Assembly (NCBI GenBank): GCA_913044145.1
Contig: CAJWOD010000020.1
Span: 1 to 13,618, forward strand
Length of the DNA stretch: 13,618 nt
Direction: 5' to 3'
Source of the DNA: an uncultured Nitrospina sp.
GTDB taxonomy: Bacteria > Nitrospinota > Nitrospinia > Nitrospinales > VA-1
Shown piece after piece: positions 1-7,363 of the stretch. The notes beneath the pieces were generated by a model. That model did not search any database and was not told where the DNA came from. It saw only the letters and a program-made list of their open reading frames with translations. The position numbers and the translations under genes were made by a program. Every line of letters begins with the position of its first letter. The stretch's first letter is position 1.

Positions 1-920
1 AAATCGACGTTCTTTTTTTTAAGAGTGTCGTAAAATTTTGTGTCGACTAGAAAAACCCCGGGCGCATCTTCTTTTTTAGCAAAGGTTCCTGAGCCTACTT
101 TTGTGTTCCCGAGAGCAATAGAGTAATTTTTGTTGTTCTCGCTTTTTAGAATAAGGGTTGTGATGGGTTTATCCAGGCCATAGGGCTTAAGGGAATCAGG
201 GTTTTCACTTTCAAAATCTTTAATGCGTGAGAACTGAATGGCTTGTATAAACGCCAACACCTCATCTTTGTCAGCCTTTGATTTTATCTCTCCAGACACC
301 AGCCACTCACCTTTTTCTTGTTTTAAATTTAAAGGATGTTTATCTCTTTTAATTTGAATTTGATTGATAGCACCAGAGCTAAAATTAAAAATAGTTTTAT
401 CTCTGAAGTCGTAGACCGATTTATCAAATCTTGTTTTTGATGTAGCAGCAAGAAGTACTTTTGGCTCATTTTTAAGTTTGAGATATATTTTGCCGCCCAT
501 TGGGCTGTCATGTCCCAATAATAAAGTTTTTTCCTTACCTTCTTTGAATTTAAAATGAATCTTAAAAGTGGGGTTTTCTAAACCGTATTGCGTAAGATCT
601 TTAGGGTTTTTTTCGACAACCCGAAATTTTTCAAGGTTTTCTATTTCAGATAGGAAGGATTCTGTTTCTGGGTTATCCCCCTCAGCTTTAAGGGGTTTTG
701 AAATACGCCAGGTGCTATCCTTAGTTTGTTGAAGGGTGATGGTTTCTTTATTTTTGATTAACGAGAATTCTTCGATATCGGCTATTTTAAAGTAGAGAAC
801 TTTTCCGGCAATCTCTTTTTCTTGAGCTTTCTTTTTTTCAGTAGGCAGGTCAACAAGGAAATAATAAACACCCAAGCTGAGGAAAACAACCATCATCCCG
901 GCCGTTCCTTTAAACTTCAT
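1..920 (-). CDS. DUF4340 domain protein, membrane-anchored (partial, 3' end outside window)
   Basis: The reading frame is open from the ATG at 920 to the left edge (306 codons seen), so the C-terminus is missing. Residues about 7-24 are a hydrophobic segment (MMVVFLSLGVYYFLV core), which fits an uncleaved N-terminal anchor with the rest outside the cytoplasmic membrane. The soluble part shows two copies of the DUF4340 pattern. One has YGLENP at 112-117 followed by beta-strand-like sequence and LLLGHDSP at 133-140. The other has YGLDKP at 247-252 followed by IALGNT at 268-273. The start is supported by a strong GGAGGAG/GAGG purine run just upstream and by the ATGA overlap with the preceding GldG-like gene. 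DUF4340 proteins often follow GldG-like genes in ABC operons. Their biochemical role is not established, and I infer an extracytoplasmic accessory subunit. Family assignment is fairly sure; function is unknown. Confidence 0.8.
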   Translation of the reverse strand, partial: MKFKGTAGMMVVFLSLGVYYFLVDLPTEKKKAQEKEIAGKVLYFKIADIEEFSLIKNKETITLQQTKDSTWRISKPLKAEGDNPETESFLSEIENLEKFRVVEKNPKDLTQYGLENPTFKIHFKFKEGKEKTLLLGHDSPMGGKIYLKLKNEPKVLLAATSKTRFDKSVYDFRDKTIFNFSSGAINQIQIKRDKHPLNLKQEKGEWLVSGEIKSKADKDEVLAFIQAIQFSRIKDFESENPDSLKPYGLDKPITTLILKSENNKNYSIALGNTKVGSGTFAKKEDAPGVFLVDTKFYDTLKKKNVD

Positions 921-2479
921 GAACCTCTTCTCCTCCACCAGATGCGAATGCCTGTCCCGGCAATAATTCCCGGAAAAATCAAAATACCTAAAACAAATAT
1001 TGCGCTTCCCCATGCACTGGTTAAGTGTATAGGGGAGCTTCTTTTTTCTTTAGGCCGAATCGAAATCAAATTTTCTTCTTCTGCCAGCCAGGAAACTGTA
1101 TTCAGAAAAAAGTCACCATTGCCGGAAAAGTTGCTGTATCGGTTGTTGGAAAAGTCAGAATCGCCAATTACGACCAGAGTGGCTTTAGGTTGTTTTATTT
1201 GCTGTTCTTCAGTTTCTTCGTTCTCATCGTGGGCATCATCTTCTTCTGATTTTAGAAGCTTGGTTGCAACTACCGCGACTGAGACGGGCCCTTTAAGGTC
1301 GGTGTCAACATCAAATTTTACAGTGCCCGATTCAAAGTTTGACTCCCCCCAACTATTGGCACTGGTCTTTAGTAATTCGACGGTTTCAATCTTATTAGTT
1401 GGGATTGCCTTAACGGATTGTATAATCGGAAAGATAGTTGGGAGAACAAATTCGCTGGTAATATTATGCGCGCTATATTGATTGACTACGGGAGCTGCGT
1501 AATCACCCCCAAACAATTTTGACATGGGATCGATAACAATATTGTCACCCAATTCTACGCCCCAGTTTTTCAGGAATGTTTCCATGCCATGTTTTGACTT
1601 GGGATCCATGAGCATCATAACAGCACCCCCTTTTTCCAGATAGGACTTCAGGGCTTTTTGTTCTTCAGTTTGAATAGGTTTTTTAGGTCCTGCTATAACA
1701 AGGGTCGACGCGTCTTTCGGGACTTCTCCGGTTTGAAGGAGTAGTAGAGGTTTGACTATGAAACCATCTTGCTCAAGATTTTTTTTGGCTGTTTGGTAGC
1801 CCTCATTTTCAGTGCTGTCAATTTGGTTTTCGCCATGACCCTCAAGAAAATAGATCACCTTCTGCTCATCACGAGTGACTTTTAAAAGTGCATTAGTTAG
1901 ATTTTCCTCAGTAGCATTTTGGATTTTGGTTTCCTTAGACCCGCTTTCCAAAACGATGGTGCCATAAGTGCTCACGCCATATTGTTTAGTCACTGCAGGA
2001 TTTTTATCAGGATCTATATAGGTTATTTCGATTTTGTCAGTTTTTTCAAGATATCCGGCAATTAAATTTTCAAACACATTTTTTTCTGGCGTTTCAATTT
2101 GAAAAAAGGCCGTTAAATTAACTTCGCGCGGAAGATTTGCAATAAATTTTTTAGTTTGAGGAGAGAGAGTAAATAAGTTTGCTTCCGTGAAGTCAAAACG
2201 GTGTTTATGGCGGTGGACAAGAAGATTTATAAATATAAGAACACCCAGGAACACTAAAGTTAGGATAATGGCGTTGGTTCCATGTTGAGCCATTCGTGAA
2301 GAAAAAAATTTTTTCAAACTTGTTCCTTCAGAAACTAGTAAAAATATTCCATTGGAAATTGAAAGAGCAGTTAACGAAAGAATTAAGGTCTTAAGGTCTG
2401 GAAGAACAATATAAAAAAATAGTGCTGCAAACCCTGATGTTAAGGTTAACCAACCTGCTATCGAAGTGAATTTTTTCAT
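917..2479 (-). CDS. GldG-like ABC transporter auxiliary protein
   Basis: 520-residue membrane protein of the GldG / ABC_transp_aux family. These proteins pair with an ABC-2 permease and put a large domain on the periplasmic side. Hydrophobic segments lie at about 10-25, 28-48 and 70-88, with a last one at about 488-509 followed by a basic C-terminus (RIWWRRRGS). The domain between them shows family-like motifs: DFTEANLFTLS at 96-106, FLEGHGE at 211-217, GGAVMMLMDP at 284-293 and VIGDSDFSNN at 437-446. A stretch at about 411-426 is very acidic. The same frame is open to 2533, but I prefer ATG 2479 because it has a GGAGA site 7 nt upstream and starts 4 nt after the permease stop, whereas the longer form would overlap the permease by 50 bp. 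The gene overlaps the DUF4340 gene by 4 bp (ATGA). The transported substrate is unknown. In gliding Bacteroidetes GldG belongs to the gliding apparatus, but relatives occur widely in non-gliders. Confidence 0.85.
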   Translation of the reverse strand: MKKFTSIAGWLTLTSGFAALFFYIVLPDLKTLILSLTALSISNGIFLLVSEGTSLKKFFSSRMAQHGTNAIILTLVFLGVLIFINLLVHRHKHRFDFTEANLFTLSPQTKKFIANLPREVNLTAFFQIETPEKNVFENLIAGYLEKTDKIEITYIDPDKNPAVTKQYGVSTYGTIVLESGSKETKIQNATEENLTNALLKVTRDEQKVIYFLEGHGENQIDSTENEGYQTAKKNLEQDGFIVKPLLLLQTGEVPKDASTLVIAGPKKPIQTEEQKALKSYLEKGGAVMMLMDPKSKHGMETFLKNWGVELGDNIVIDPMSKLFGGDYAAPVVNQYSAHNITSEFVLPTIFPIIQSVKAIPTNKIETVELLKTSANSWGESNFESGTVKFDVDTDLKGPVSVAVVATKLLKSEEDDAHDENEETEEQQIKQPKATLVVIGDSDFSNNRYSNFSGNGDFFLNTVSWLAEEENLISIRPKEKRSSPIHLTSAWGSAIFVLGILIFPGIIAGTGIRIWWRRRGS

Positions 2480-2483
2480 AAAT

Positions 2484-3251
2484 TTATCTCCAACGATTTG
2501 AATCCAGAGTGCGATAGCAAAGGAAAAGACCAAAAATAATAAAGGACAGGTAATAAGTAAGGTCGCTTGTTTCTATCATTCCTTTTAAAAAGCGGTCCAT
2601 ATGTTCAATAACAGAGAGATATTCGAGCACTTGTCCTGTTGTGGAGTTAGCAGCTTGGGAACCCCATCCGATAACCCACATAAAGAGAGAAAAGCCGAAT
2701 GTGATTACGGCGGCAACGATTTGATTTTCCGTCAATGAAGAGGCGAATATTCCTACCGAAACATAACAGCCAGCCGTGAGCAATATCCCTAGATATCCGG
2801 TTAAAACAGGACCAATATCTGGTTCTCCAATCATGAATAAAAATCCTATGGAGTAACTTGAAATAAGAACCATTAGTGTTATGACAATCATACAGGCAAG
2901 AAATTTCCCCCAAATGATTTCTTTTAAATCTACCGGGGAAGAGAGAAGAAGACGAAATGTTTTAGATTTTTTTTCTTCCGCAAAACTTCGCATTGTGACG
3001 ATAGGAATTATTAAAAGTAGGACCACTGCCATATTTTGAAAGCTGGGTTCGATGACCATTTCATTTATATTCAGAGCCATGCCCATTTGTTGAAACTGTC
3101 CCGATTGCATGCTTTGCATACTAAAAAAACTGAGGATGTTAACAAATATATAGCTATATATAATTAGGAATACCGTGGTGATCACATAAAAAATGGGAGA
3201 ATTAAAAAATGAGCCTAGATCTCTTTTAGCTATGATCCAACTGTTTTTCAT
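2484..3251 (-). CDS. ABC-2 type transporter permease (GldF-like)
   Basis: 255-residue integral membrane subunit with six likely membrane helices at about 19-42, 73-90, 115-140, 148-171, 178-196 and 231-247. The cytoplasmic loop after the second helix carries MRSFAEEKKSKTFRLLLSSP (87-106). This charged, conserved stretch in ABC-2 permeases is thought to contact the ATPase. Length and topology fit the GldF-like / ABC2_membrane_2 group. Its ATG forms an ATGA overlap with the stop of the ATPase gene and has AAAGGAG 8 nt upstream, so translational coupling is likely. It would form the channel of a transporter with the ATPase upstream and the GldG-like and DUF4340 proteins downstream. Substrate and direction are not visible from sequence; export or an envelope task is the usual inference for ABC-2 systems. 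Confidence 0.88.
   Translation of the reverse strand: MKNSWIIAKRDLGSFFNSPIFYVITTVFLIIYSYIFVNILSFFSMQSMQSGQFQQMGMALNINEMVIEPSFQNMAVVLLLIIPIVTMRSFAEEKKSKTFRLLLSSPVDLKEIIWGKFLACMIVITLMVLISSYSIGFLFMIGEPDIGPVLTGYLGILLTAGCYVSVGIFASSLTENQIVAAVITFGFSLFMWVIGWGSQAANSTTGQVLEYLSVIEHMDRFLKGMIETSDLTYYLSFIIFGLFLCYRTLDSNRWR
2487..2491 (-). promoter_or_regulatory. Ribosome binding site deciding the GldG-like start
   Basis: GGAGA on the minus strand, 7 nt before ATG 2479 and lying in the last codons of the permease gene. It supports the short start over the longer in-frame start at 2533. Confidence 0.65.
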
Positions 3252-4183
3252 TTTTCAGGCTCCTTTTCTTCAATAGTGAGCTTAAGGAAAATATCTTCAA
3301 GTGTCATCGAAACAGGTTTAAGTTCTACAATTCCCCAATTATTTTCCAGGGCCAGCTTTGCTATTTTATCTTGAAGGTTTGATCTTAAAGCACATTCAAT
3401 CAAGTATTGGTTGCCTTCACTGTTTGTTGCAGAAATGACCTGATCCAAACCATTTAATTGTTCAGCAACATTGTTTTCAGAATTTCTCACTGTTAAAGAA
3501 AGGCGTTCACTCTTTCTTAATGAAGCCGCCAATCCCCCCAGAGAATCTACAGCTGCAATTTCACCCTCATTTATAATAATTACACGCTTACAAATTTGAG
3601 TGATTTCGGGAAGAATATGCGAGCTGAGGATAATTGTATGTTCTGCTGTCAACTCATGAATCAACTTTCGAATTTCAATAATTTGAATAGGATCCAAACC
3701 TATTGTGGGTTCATCGAGTATCAGGATTTCAGGATCGTGGATCATTGCCTGAGCCAAACCAACTCTTTGTTGGTAGCCTTTCGAAAGGCGACCAATAATC
3801 CGGCGGCCTACATCTTTTAGCGAGCATTTCTCGATTACCCTATCGACGGAAAAGGAGATTCTTTTAGCATCAACACCTCTTACTGCAGCTGCAAAATTTA
3901 GATAATCTGCAACGATCATATCGGAGTAAAGAGGCGGTGTTTCTGGAAGATATCCAATGACCTTTCTTATTTCAAGGGATTGTTCAAAGGTGTCAAACCC
4001 ATTTATTTTTGCACTTCCACTGGAAGCCGGAAGAATGCAGGAAATTATATTCATGGTTGTGCTTTTGCCCGCACCATTAGGTCCTAAAAAACCGACAACC
4101 TCGCCTTTTTCTATTTGAAACGATATGTTATTTATGGCCCGGCGAGTTCCATAATATCGAGTCAGATTTTTAACTTCAATCAT
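3248..4183 (-). CDS. ABC transporter ATP-binding protein (GldA-like)
   Basis: 311-residue nucleotide-binding subunit that powers the ABC-2 permease encoded next. The core is complete: Walker A GPNGAGKST at 34-42, signature LSKGYQQRVGLAQAM at 133-147, Walker B ILILDEPT at 153-160, D-loop GLDP at 162-165 and switch histidine in SSHIL at 187-191. The Q-loop position reads GYLPETPPLY (77-86), with Glu where Gln is typical. This is a known trait of GldA-like ATPases (GYLPE), not a defect. Residues about 225-300 form the C-terminal extension common in ABC-2 ATPases, ending in a VSMTLEDIFLKL motif. It is the first gene of the minus-strand operon and overlaps the permease by 4 bp. ATPase activity is confident; the transported molecule is not known. 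Confidence 0.93.
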   Translation of the reverse strand: MIEVKNLTRYYGTRRAINNISFQIEKGEVVGFLGPNGAGKSTTMNIISCILPASSGSAKINGFDTFEQSLEIRKVIGYLPETPPLYSDMIVADYLNFAAAVRGVDAKRISFSVDRVIEKCSLKDVGRRIIGRLSKGYQQRVGLAQAMIHDPEILILDEPTIGLDPIQIIEIRKLIHELTAEHTIILSSHILPEITQICKRVIIINEGEIAAVDSLGGLAASLRKSERLSLTVRNSENNVAEQLNGLDQVISATNSEGNQYLIECALRSNLQDKIAKLALENNWGIVELKPVSMTLEDIFLKLTIEEKEPEK

Positions 4184-4286
4184 TCTGGTGCCCCATTACA
4201 ACCATTGGAAATCTAAAGATCTACTCTTTTGTTTTTAGCACAGAAAAAACGAATAGGAAAAATCAAAGGAAAACTAAGTAAGAAAA

Positions 4287-4316
4287 AAATTAGCATAGCA
4301 AATTCATGATTTTCAA
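4287..4316 (-). promoter_or_regulatory. Candidate promoter of the ABC/GldG operon
   Basis: On the minus strand TTGAAA (4311-4316) is followed after 18 bp by TAATTT (4287-4292), about 100 bp before ATG 4183. The -35 is 5/6 and the -10 is 4/6 to the sigma-70 consensus. The region is very AT-rich, so chance matches are likely. Confidence 0.3.
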
Positions 4317-4480
4317 TTAAAAATTTTTAATCTTTATTGCGAGAGTAACAGTGTTAGCGAACTATAGTAAACAGATAATTGTAAAACATGACACACGCCA
4401 GGTTCTTTTTTGTAATCTTAATGTGAGGAGAGTTTGTTCTAGCATGGGTTGTTGTTAATCGAAACAGCTCAATTTCAAGA

Positions 4481-4519
4481 ATCTATTGCAATCGAATGAT
4501 GATATGCTCAAGAATAGAT
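4481..4519. repeat. Inverted repeat ATCTATT / AATAGAT
   Basis: ATCTATT at 4481-4487 is complementary to AATAGAT at 4513-4519, with 25 nt between. Each arm is also overlapped by a direct copy of TCAAGAAT (4475-4482 and 4508-4515). It may be a protein-binding site or a weak RNA hairpin. It could also be chance in AT-rich DNA. Confidence 0.3.
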
Positions 4520-4654
4520 AATGTTTAAACAGGCAGGCAATTTATTATGAAGAATGTAATGACCGTATCCTGACCTGAAGAGTTACTAGAACCGTAGCGC
4601 CAGAAGTTTAAGTGATTTGGAAGAGGCTATTTTAACTTTTTAAAAACTATTTTT

Positions 4655-5587
4655 ATGATGAAAAATTCACGCTCATTGATCCGGCCCCCTAAACTGAATC
4701 TAGGTGATAAGGTAGGCGTGGTGTCTCCAGCAGGGCCGGTTAATAAAAAACAATTGCAAAATGGATTGGATATAGTTTCTGAGATGGGCTTCTATCCTGT
4801 GGTCGGAAAATATGTCTATTCCCGGTCACGGTTCCTGGCCGGAACTGATACACAACGGGCGAGTGATATTATGGATATGGTTCAAAATCCTGAAATAAAA
4901 GCTATTTTTTGCGCGCGAGGGGGTTACGGTGCAAATCGGGTTCTTGAATACCTGGATGCTAAAGTGATACGAGCTAACGCGAAAATTTTTGTGGGATCCA
5001 GTGATATTACCTTGTTACTTCATTACCTATATCTTCATTGCGGTTTGTTGAGTTTTCATGGTCCGATGGTTGCGGGTAGTTTTGGTCGGGCTCCCATGAA
5101 ACAATCGCGCGAACAAATCAAAAATATATTAATGGGGAAACCAACCTTGCTTACTTGCCGAAAAGCTAAGGTTTTTTCAAAAGGTATTGCAACAGGGAAA
5201 ATAACCGGAGGCTGCCTGACATTGCTTTGCCGATCTCTGGGTACTTCCTATGAGTTGCAAACTCGTAATCGAATTTTGATTATAGAAGATGTAAATGAAC
5301 CTTTATATAGACTGGATGGAATGCTATGGCAGTTAAAGGCAGCCGGAAAGTTTAAAGGAATCCGAGGCATAGTTTTTGGAGAGATGATTAACTGCAAACC
5401 CCAAAAGTATAGCGATGGTAAATTTGAGGATATTCTTGGCGACCTTTTTCCAAATCCTAAAATCCCTATCATCACCCATTGCCCGATAGGTCATGGTAAG
5501 GAAATTTGGACACTCCCATTTGAAACTCAGGCTACTCTCAATGCCTCGACGAAATCTCTTGAATTGAAAAATTGTGGTGTTAAGTGA
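4655..5587 (+). CDS. ldcA: LD-carboxypeptidase (muramoyltetrapeptide carboxypeptidase, S66 family)
   Basis: 310-residue cytosolic enzyme that removes the terminal D-Ala from murein tetrapeptides during peptidoglycan recycling. The S66 layout is clear: N-terminal KLNLGDKVGVVSPAGPV (14-29), a glycine-rich ARGGYGANRVLE stretch (87-98), the nucleophile Ser116 in GSSDIT, Glu211 in IIEDVNEPLYRLDGML and His280 in CPIGHGKE. These three match the family Ser-Glu-His triad in order and spacing. There is no signal peptide and length is normal for the family. The start is ATG 4655 or the adjacent ATG 4658. Neither has a close Shine-Dalgarno sequence, so a short-leader or weakly initiated message is possible; an in-frame stop lies about 40 nt upstream. 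The 3' end overlaps the 3' end of the convergent hisF by 8 bp. Nothing in the context ties it to histidine synthesis. Confidence 0.9.
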   Translation: MMKNSRSLIRPPKLNLGDKVGVVSPAGPVNKKQLQNGLDIVSEMGFYPVVGKYVYSRSRFLAGTDTQRASDIMDMVQNPEIKAIFCARGGYGANRVLEYLDAKVIRANAKIFVGSSDITLLLHYLYLHCGLLSFHGPMVAGSFGRAPMKQSREQIKNILMGKPTLLTCRKAKVFSKGIATGKITGGCLTLLCRSLGTSYELQTRNRILIIEDVNEPLYRLDGMLWQLKAAGKFKGIRGIVFGEMINCKPQKYSDGKFEDILGDLFPNPKIPIITHCPIGHGKEIWTLPFETQATLNASTKSLELKNCGVK

Positions 5588-6416
5588 GGCGGATGCAAAT
5601 ACCTTTTTCTTTCAAGTAACGTTTGGTATCGTAAATGGTAAATTCTTTAAAATGAAAAATAGAGGCAGCTAGGACAGCATCTGCTTTGCCATCGATGATT
5701 CCTTCATATAAATGATCTAGTGTTCCAGCACCTCCAGAAGCTATCACTGGGATGGTAACGGACTCTGAAACTGAGCGATTTAAATTCAAATCGTAGCCTG
5801 ATTTGGTGCCATCTCGATCCATACTAGTGAGAAGAATTTCCCCTGCACCATAGGCTTCCATTTGCTGCGCCCATTTAACCACATTTATAGCTGTCGCTGT
5901 TCTGCCTCCATGGATATAGACCTCCCAGGATAGAACTGCACTTTTTTTATCCAAAAGTAAATGTGGGTGTTTATCGGCCCAACCTGGAATAGATGGCGGA
6001 TCAGTTACAGATTTAGTCTGTTTAGCATCAATGGCTACGACGATGCATTGGCTTCCAAAACGCTTCGCTGCTTTTTGTACAAATGTGGGGTCCTTAACAG
6101 CAGCCGAATTGATAGCCACTTTATCGGCCCCGGCTTTTAATAGATTTCGAATGTCATCCAAAGTGCGAACGCCACCCCCTACAGTAAGAGGCATGAAAAC
6201 TTTTTCAGCGGTACGTGCTACAACATCTAAAATAATGTCACGCTTTTCATGAGAAGCAGTGATATCTAGGAAGGTGAGTTCATCGGCCCCTTCTTTTTCA
6301 TAAGCTGCAGCAATTTCAACAGGGTCACCCGCATCTTGCAAATTGACAAAGTTAACCCCTTTGACCACGCGGCCATCTTTAACATCAAGGCAAGGGATAA
6401 TTCGTTTAATCAGCAT
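5580..6416 (-). CDS. hisF: Imidazole glycerol phosphate synthase, cyclase subunit HisF
   Basis: 278-residue (beta/alpha)8 barrel. With the glutaminase HisH it converts PRFAR plus ammonia to IGP and AICAR, the fifth step of histidine synthesis. Catalytic Asp11 (PCLDVKDGRVVKG) and Asp130 (VVAIDAK) fall at the same numbers as in the well-studied Thermotoga enzyme. Phosphate-binding motifs are also intact: TVGGGVRTLDD (78-88), LLTSMDRDGTKSGYD (195-209) and VIASGGAG (224-231). The protein is about 20-25 residues longer than usual because of an insertion at about 134-160, between AIDAK and WEVYIHGGRTAT. It starts 5 nt after the hisA stop with no clear ribosome binding site, consistent with translational coupling. 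hisH is not in the window. The assignment is secure. Confidence 0.96.
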   Translation of the reverse strand: MLIKRIIPCLDVKDGRVVKGVNFVNLQDAGDPVEIAAAYEKEGADELTFLDITASHEKRDIILDVVARTAEKVFMPLTVGGGVRTLDDIRNLLKAGADKVAINSAAVKDPTFVQKAAKRFGSQCIVVAIDAKQTKSVTDPPSIPGWADKHPHLLLDKKSAVLSWEVYIHGGRTATAINVVKWAQQMEAYGAGEILLTSMDRDGTKSGYDLNLNRSVSESVTIPVIASGGAGTLDHLYEGIIDGKADAVLAASIFHFKEFTIYDTKRYLKEKGICIRLT

Positions 6417-6421
6417 GAATG

Positions 6422-7141
6422 TTAGATTATACTTTTTATGTCGCTGTACGATAAAGTTTTGTCATAAAGTGCTTTTCCGATAATTATTCCCTCTACACCA
6501 TAAGACTCAAGCTTCATTAGATTTTTTATGTCTTGCAAACGACTAACTCCGCCGGAGGCGATAACAGGCAATTGAGCGGCTTCAGCAAACTCTTTTATAC
6601 TTTCAAGGTTGGGGCCTTGAAGCATTCCATCCCGACTGATATCCGTAAAGATGAAACCTGCAATGCCGTAGCCTCGCATTTTGATTGCAAGATCGGTCGC
6701 CTTCTGGTCAGAAACTTCAACCCAGCCTTTAACCGCAACCAAACCGTCTCTAGCATCGATACCGACAATTATTTTTCCTGGGAATGTTTTGCATGCTTGT
6801 TCCACAAACTCGGGTTGTTTTTGGGCAATAGTTCCTAAAATAACCCGGTAGACCCCTGCTTTGACATATTCTTCTATTGCGGCAAGAGTGCGGATGCCGC
6901 CTCCTACTTGAATATCAACGGAACTGCTATATATGATTTCCTTTACGATCTTTGAGTTTTTTGGCGAACCTTCAAAGGCCCCATCTAAATCAACAACGTG
7001 AATCAGTCGGGCTCCTTCTTCATCCCAATGATCTGCCATTTCTTTGGGATGATCCGAGTAAATTGTTTCCTGATCGGCTTTCCCCTGAGAAAGGCGTACA
7101 CATTTGCCATTTTTTATGTCTACTGCGGGTATAATTTTCAT
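6422..7141 (-). CDS. hisA: HisA, ProFAR isomerase
   Basis: 239-residue (beta/alpha)8 barrel that isomerises ProFAR to PRFAR, the substrate of HisF encoded next. Key motifs are present: IIPAVDIKNGKCVRLSQG (3-20) with catalytic Asp8, HVVDLDGAFEG (48-58), QVGGGIRTL (78-86), VGIDARDG (126-133) with the second catalytic Asp at 129, TDISRDGMLQGPN (166-178) and PVIASGGVS (192-200). Length is normal for HisA. It is the first gene of a two-gene minus-strand hisA-hisF unit. It is divergent from rfbC, with a 222-bp shared upstream region. Distinction from TrpF/PriA-type enzymes rests on the motifs and on the hisF neighbour. Confidence 0.95.
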   Translation of the reverse strand: MKIIPAVDIKNGKCVRLSQGKADQETIYSDHPKEMADHWDEEGARLIHVVDLDGAFEGSPKNSKIVKEIIYSSSVDIQVGGGIRTLAAIEEYVKAGVYRVILGTIAQKQPEFVEQACKTFPGKIIVGIDARDGLVAVKGWVEVSDQKATDLAIKMRGYGIAGFIFTDISRDGMLQGPNLESIKEFAEAAQLPVIASGGVSRLQDIKNLMKLESYGVEGIIIGKALYDKTLSYSDIKSII

Positions 7142-7176
7142 TTGAGCTCTAGAGATTTATTTTTTATGAGAGAACT

Positions 7177-7207
7177 ATACTAGCAAACTTTAGAGATAAC
7201 CTTGCAA
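7177..7207 (-). promoter_or_regulatory. Candidate promoter of hisA-hisF
   Basis: On the minus strand the extended -10 TGC-TAGTAT (hexamer at 7177-7182) lies 36 nt before ATG 7141. TTGCAA at 7202-7207 could act as -35 with a long 19-bp spacer. The extended TG motif makes the -10 more credible than the -35. Confidence 0.4.
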
Positions 7208-7269
7208 TATTTAGTCATTAAACCTTCCCCTGATCACTGGTATATAAACCAGATTAATTGTTCCTTCGA

Positions 7270-7299
7270 TTACCAATTTTACTCTAGGCGTTATATAAT
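7270..7299 (+). promoter_or_regulatory. Candidate promoter of rfbC
   Basis: An exact TATAAT at 7294-7299 is preceded after 18 bp by TTACCA (7270-7275, 4/6 to TTGACA). It would give a leader of roughly 60 nt before ATG 7364. A short inverted repeat CTGGT/ACCAG (7237-7241 / 7248-7252) lies just upstream. Confidence 0.45.
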
Positions 7300-7351
7300 C
7301 TTCTTCCTTAATCTGGGTTTTCCTGCAATACCCATCTTATTATTTACAATC

Positions 7352-7355
7352 AGGA
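7352..7355 (+). promoter_or_regulatory. Ribosome binding site deciding the rfbC start
   Basis: AGGA ends 8 nt before ATG 7364. It supports this start over an in-frame upstream extension towards 7202, which has no such site and adds residues absent from the family. Confidence 0.6.
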
Positions 7356-7363
7356 TATTAAAT

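Larger units (their letters stand above)
4184..4654. other. Divergent intergenic region, 471 bp
   Basis: Separates the minus-strand ABC operon from the plus-strand LD-carboxypeptidase gene. No convincing ORF, tRNA or known RNA was seen. It contains a perfect 16-bp AT palindrome (ATTAAAAATTTTTAAT, 4316-4331) beside the candidate ABC promoter, and an inverted repeat at 4481-4519. No good promoter could be picked for the LD-carboxypeptidase gene; a GGAAGAGG purine run lies about 28-35 nt before its ATG, too far to act as a normal ribosome binding site. Confidence 0.5.

Noticed and set aside
822..1481. Plus-strand ORF opposite the GldG-like and DUF4340 genes
   Set aside because: It lies antisense to two well-supported coding regions and has Ser/Leu-rich shadow-like composition with no recognisable motif.
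2480..2533. N-terminal extension of the GldG-like protein to an ATG at 2533
   Set aside because: It would overlap the permease by 50 bp, while ATG 2479 has a well-placed GGAGA site and follows the permease stop by 4 nt.
4541..4569. Tiny ORF (ATGAAGAATG...) in the gap before ldcA
   Set aside because: Only a few codons before a stop, with no clear ribosome binding site.
7202..7363. Upstream extension of RfbC
   Set aside because: It adds 54 residues not found in the family, and the candidate promoter lies inside it. ATG 7364 has its own ribosome binding site and gives normal length.
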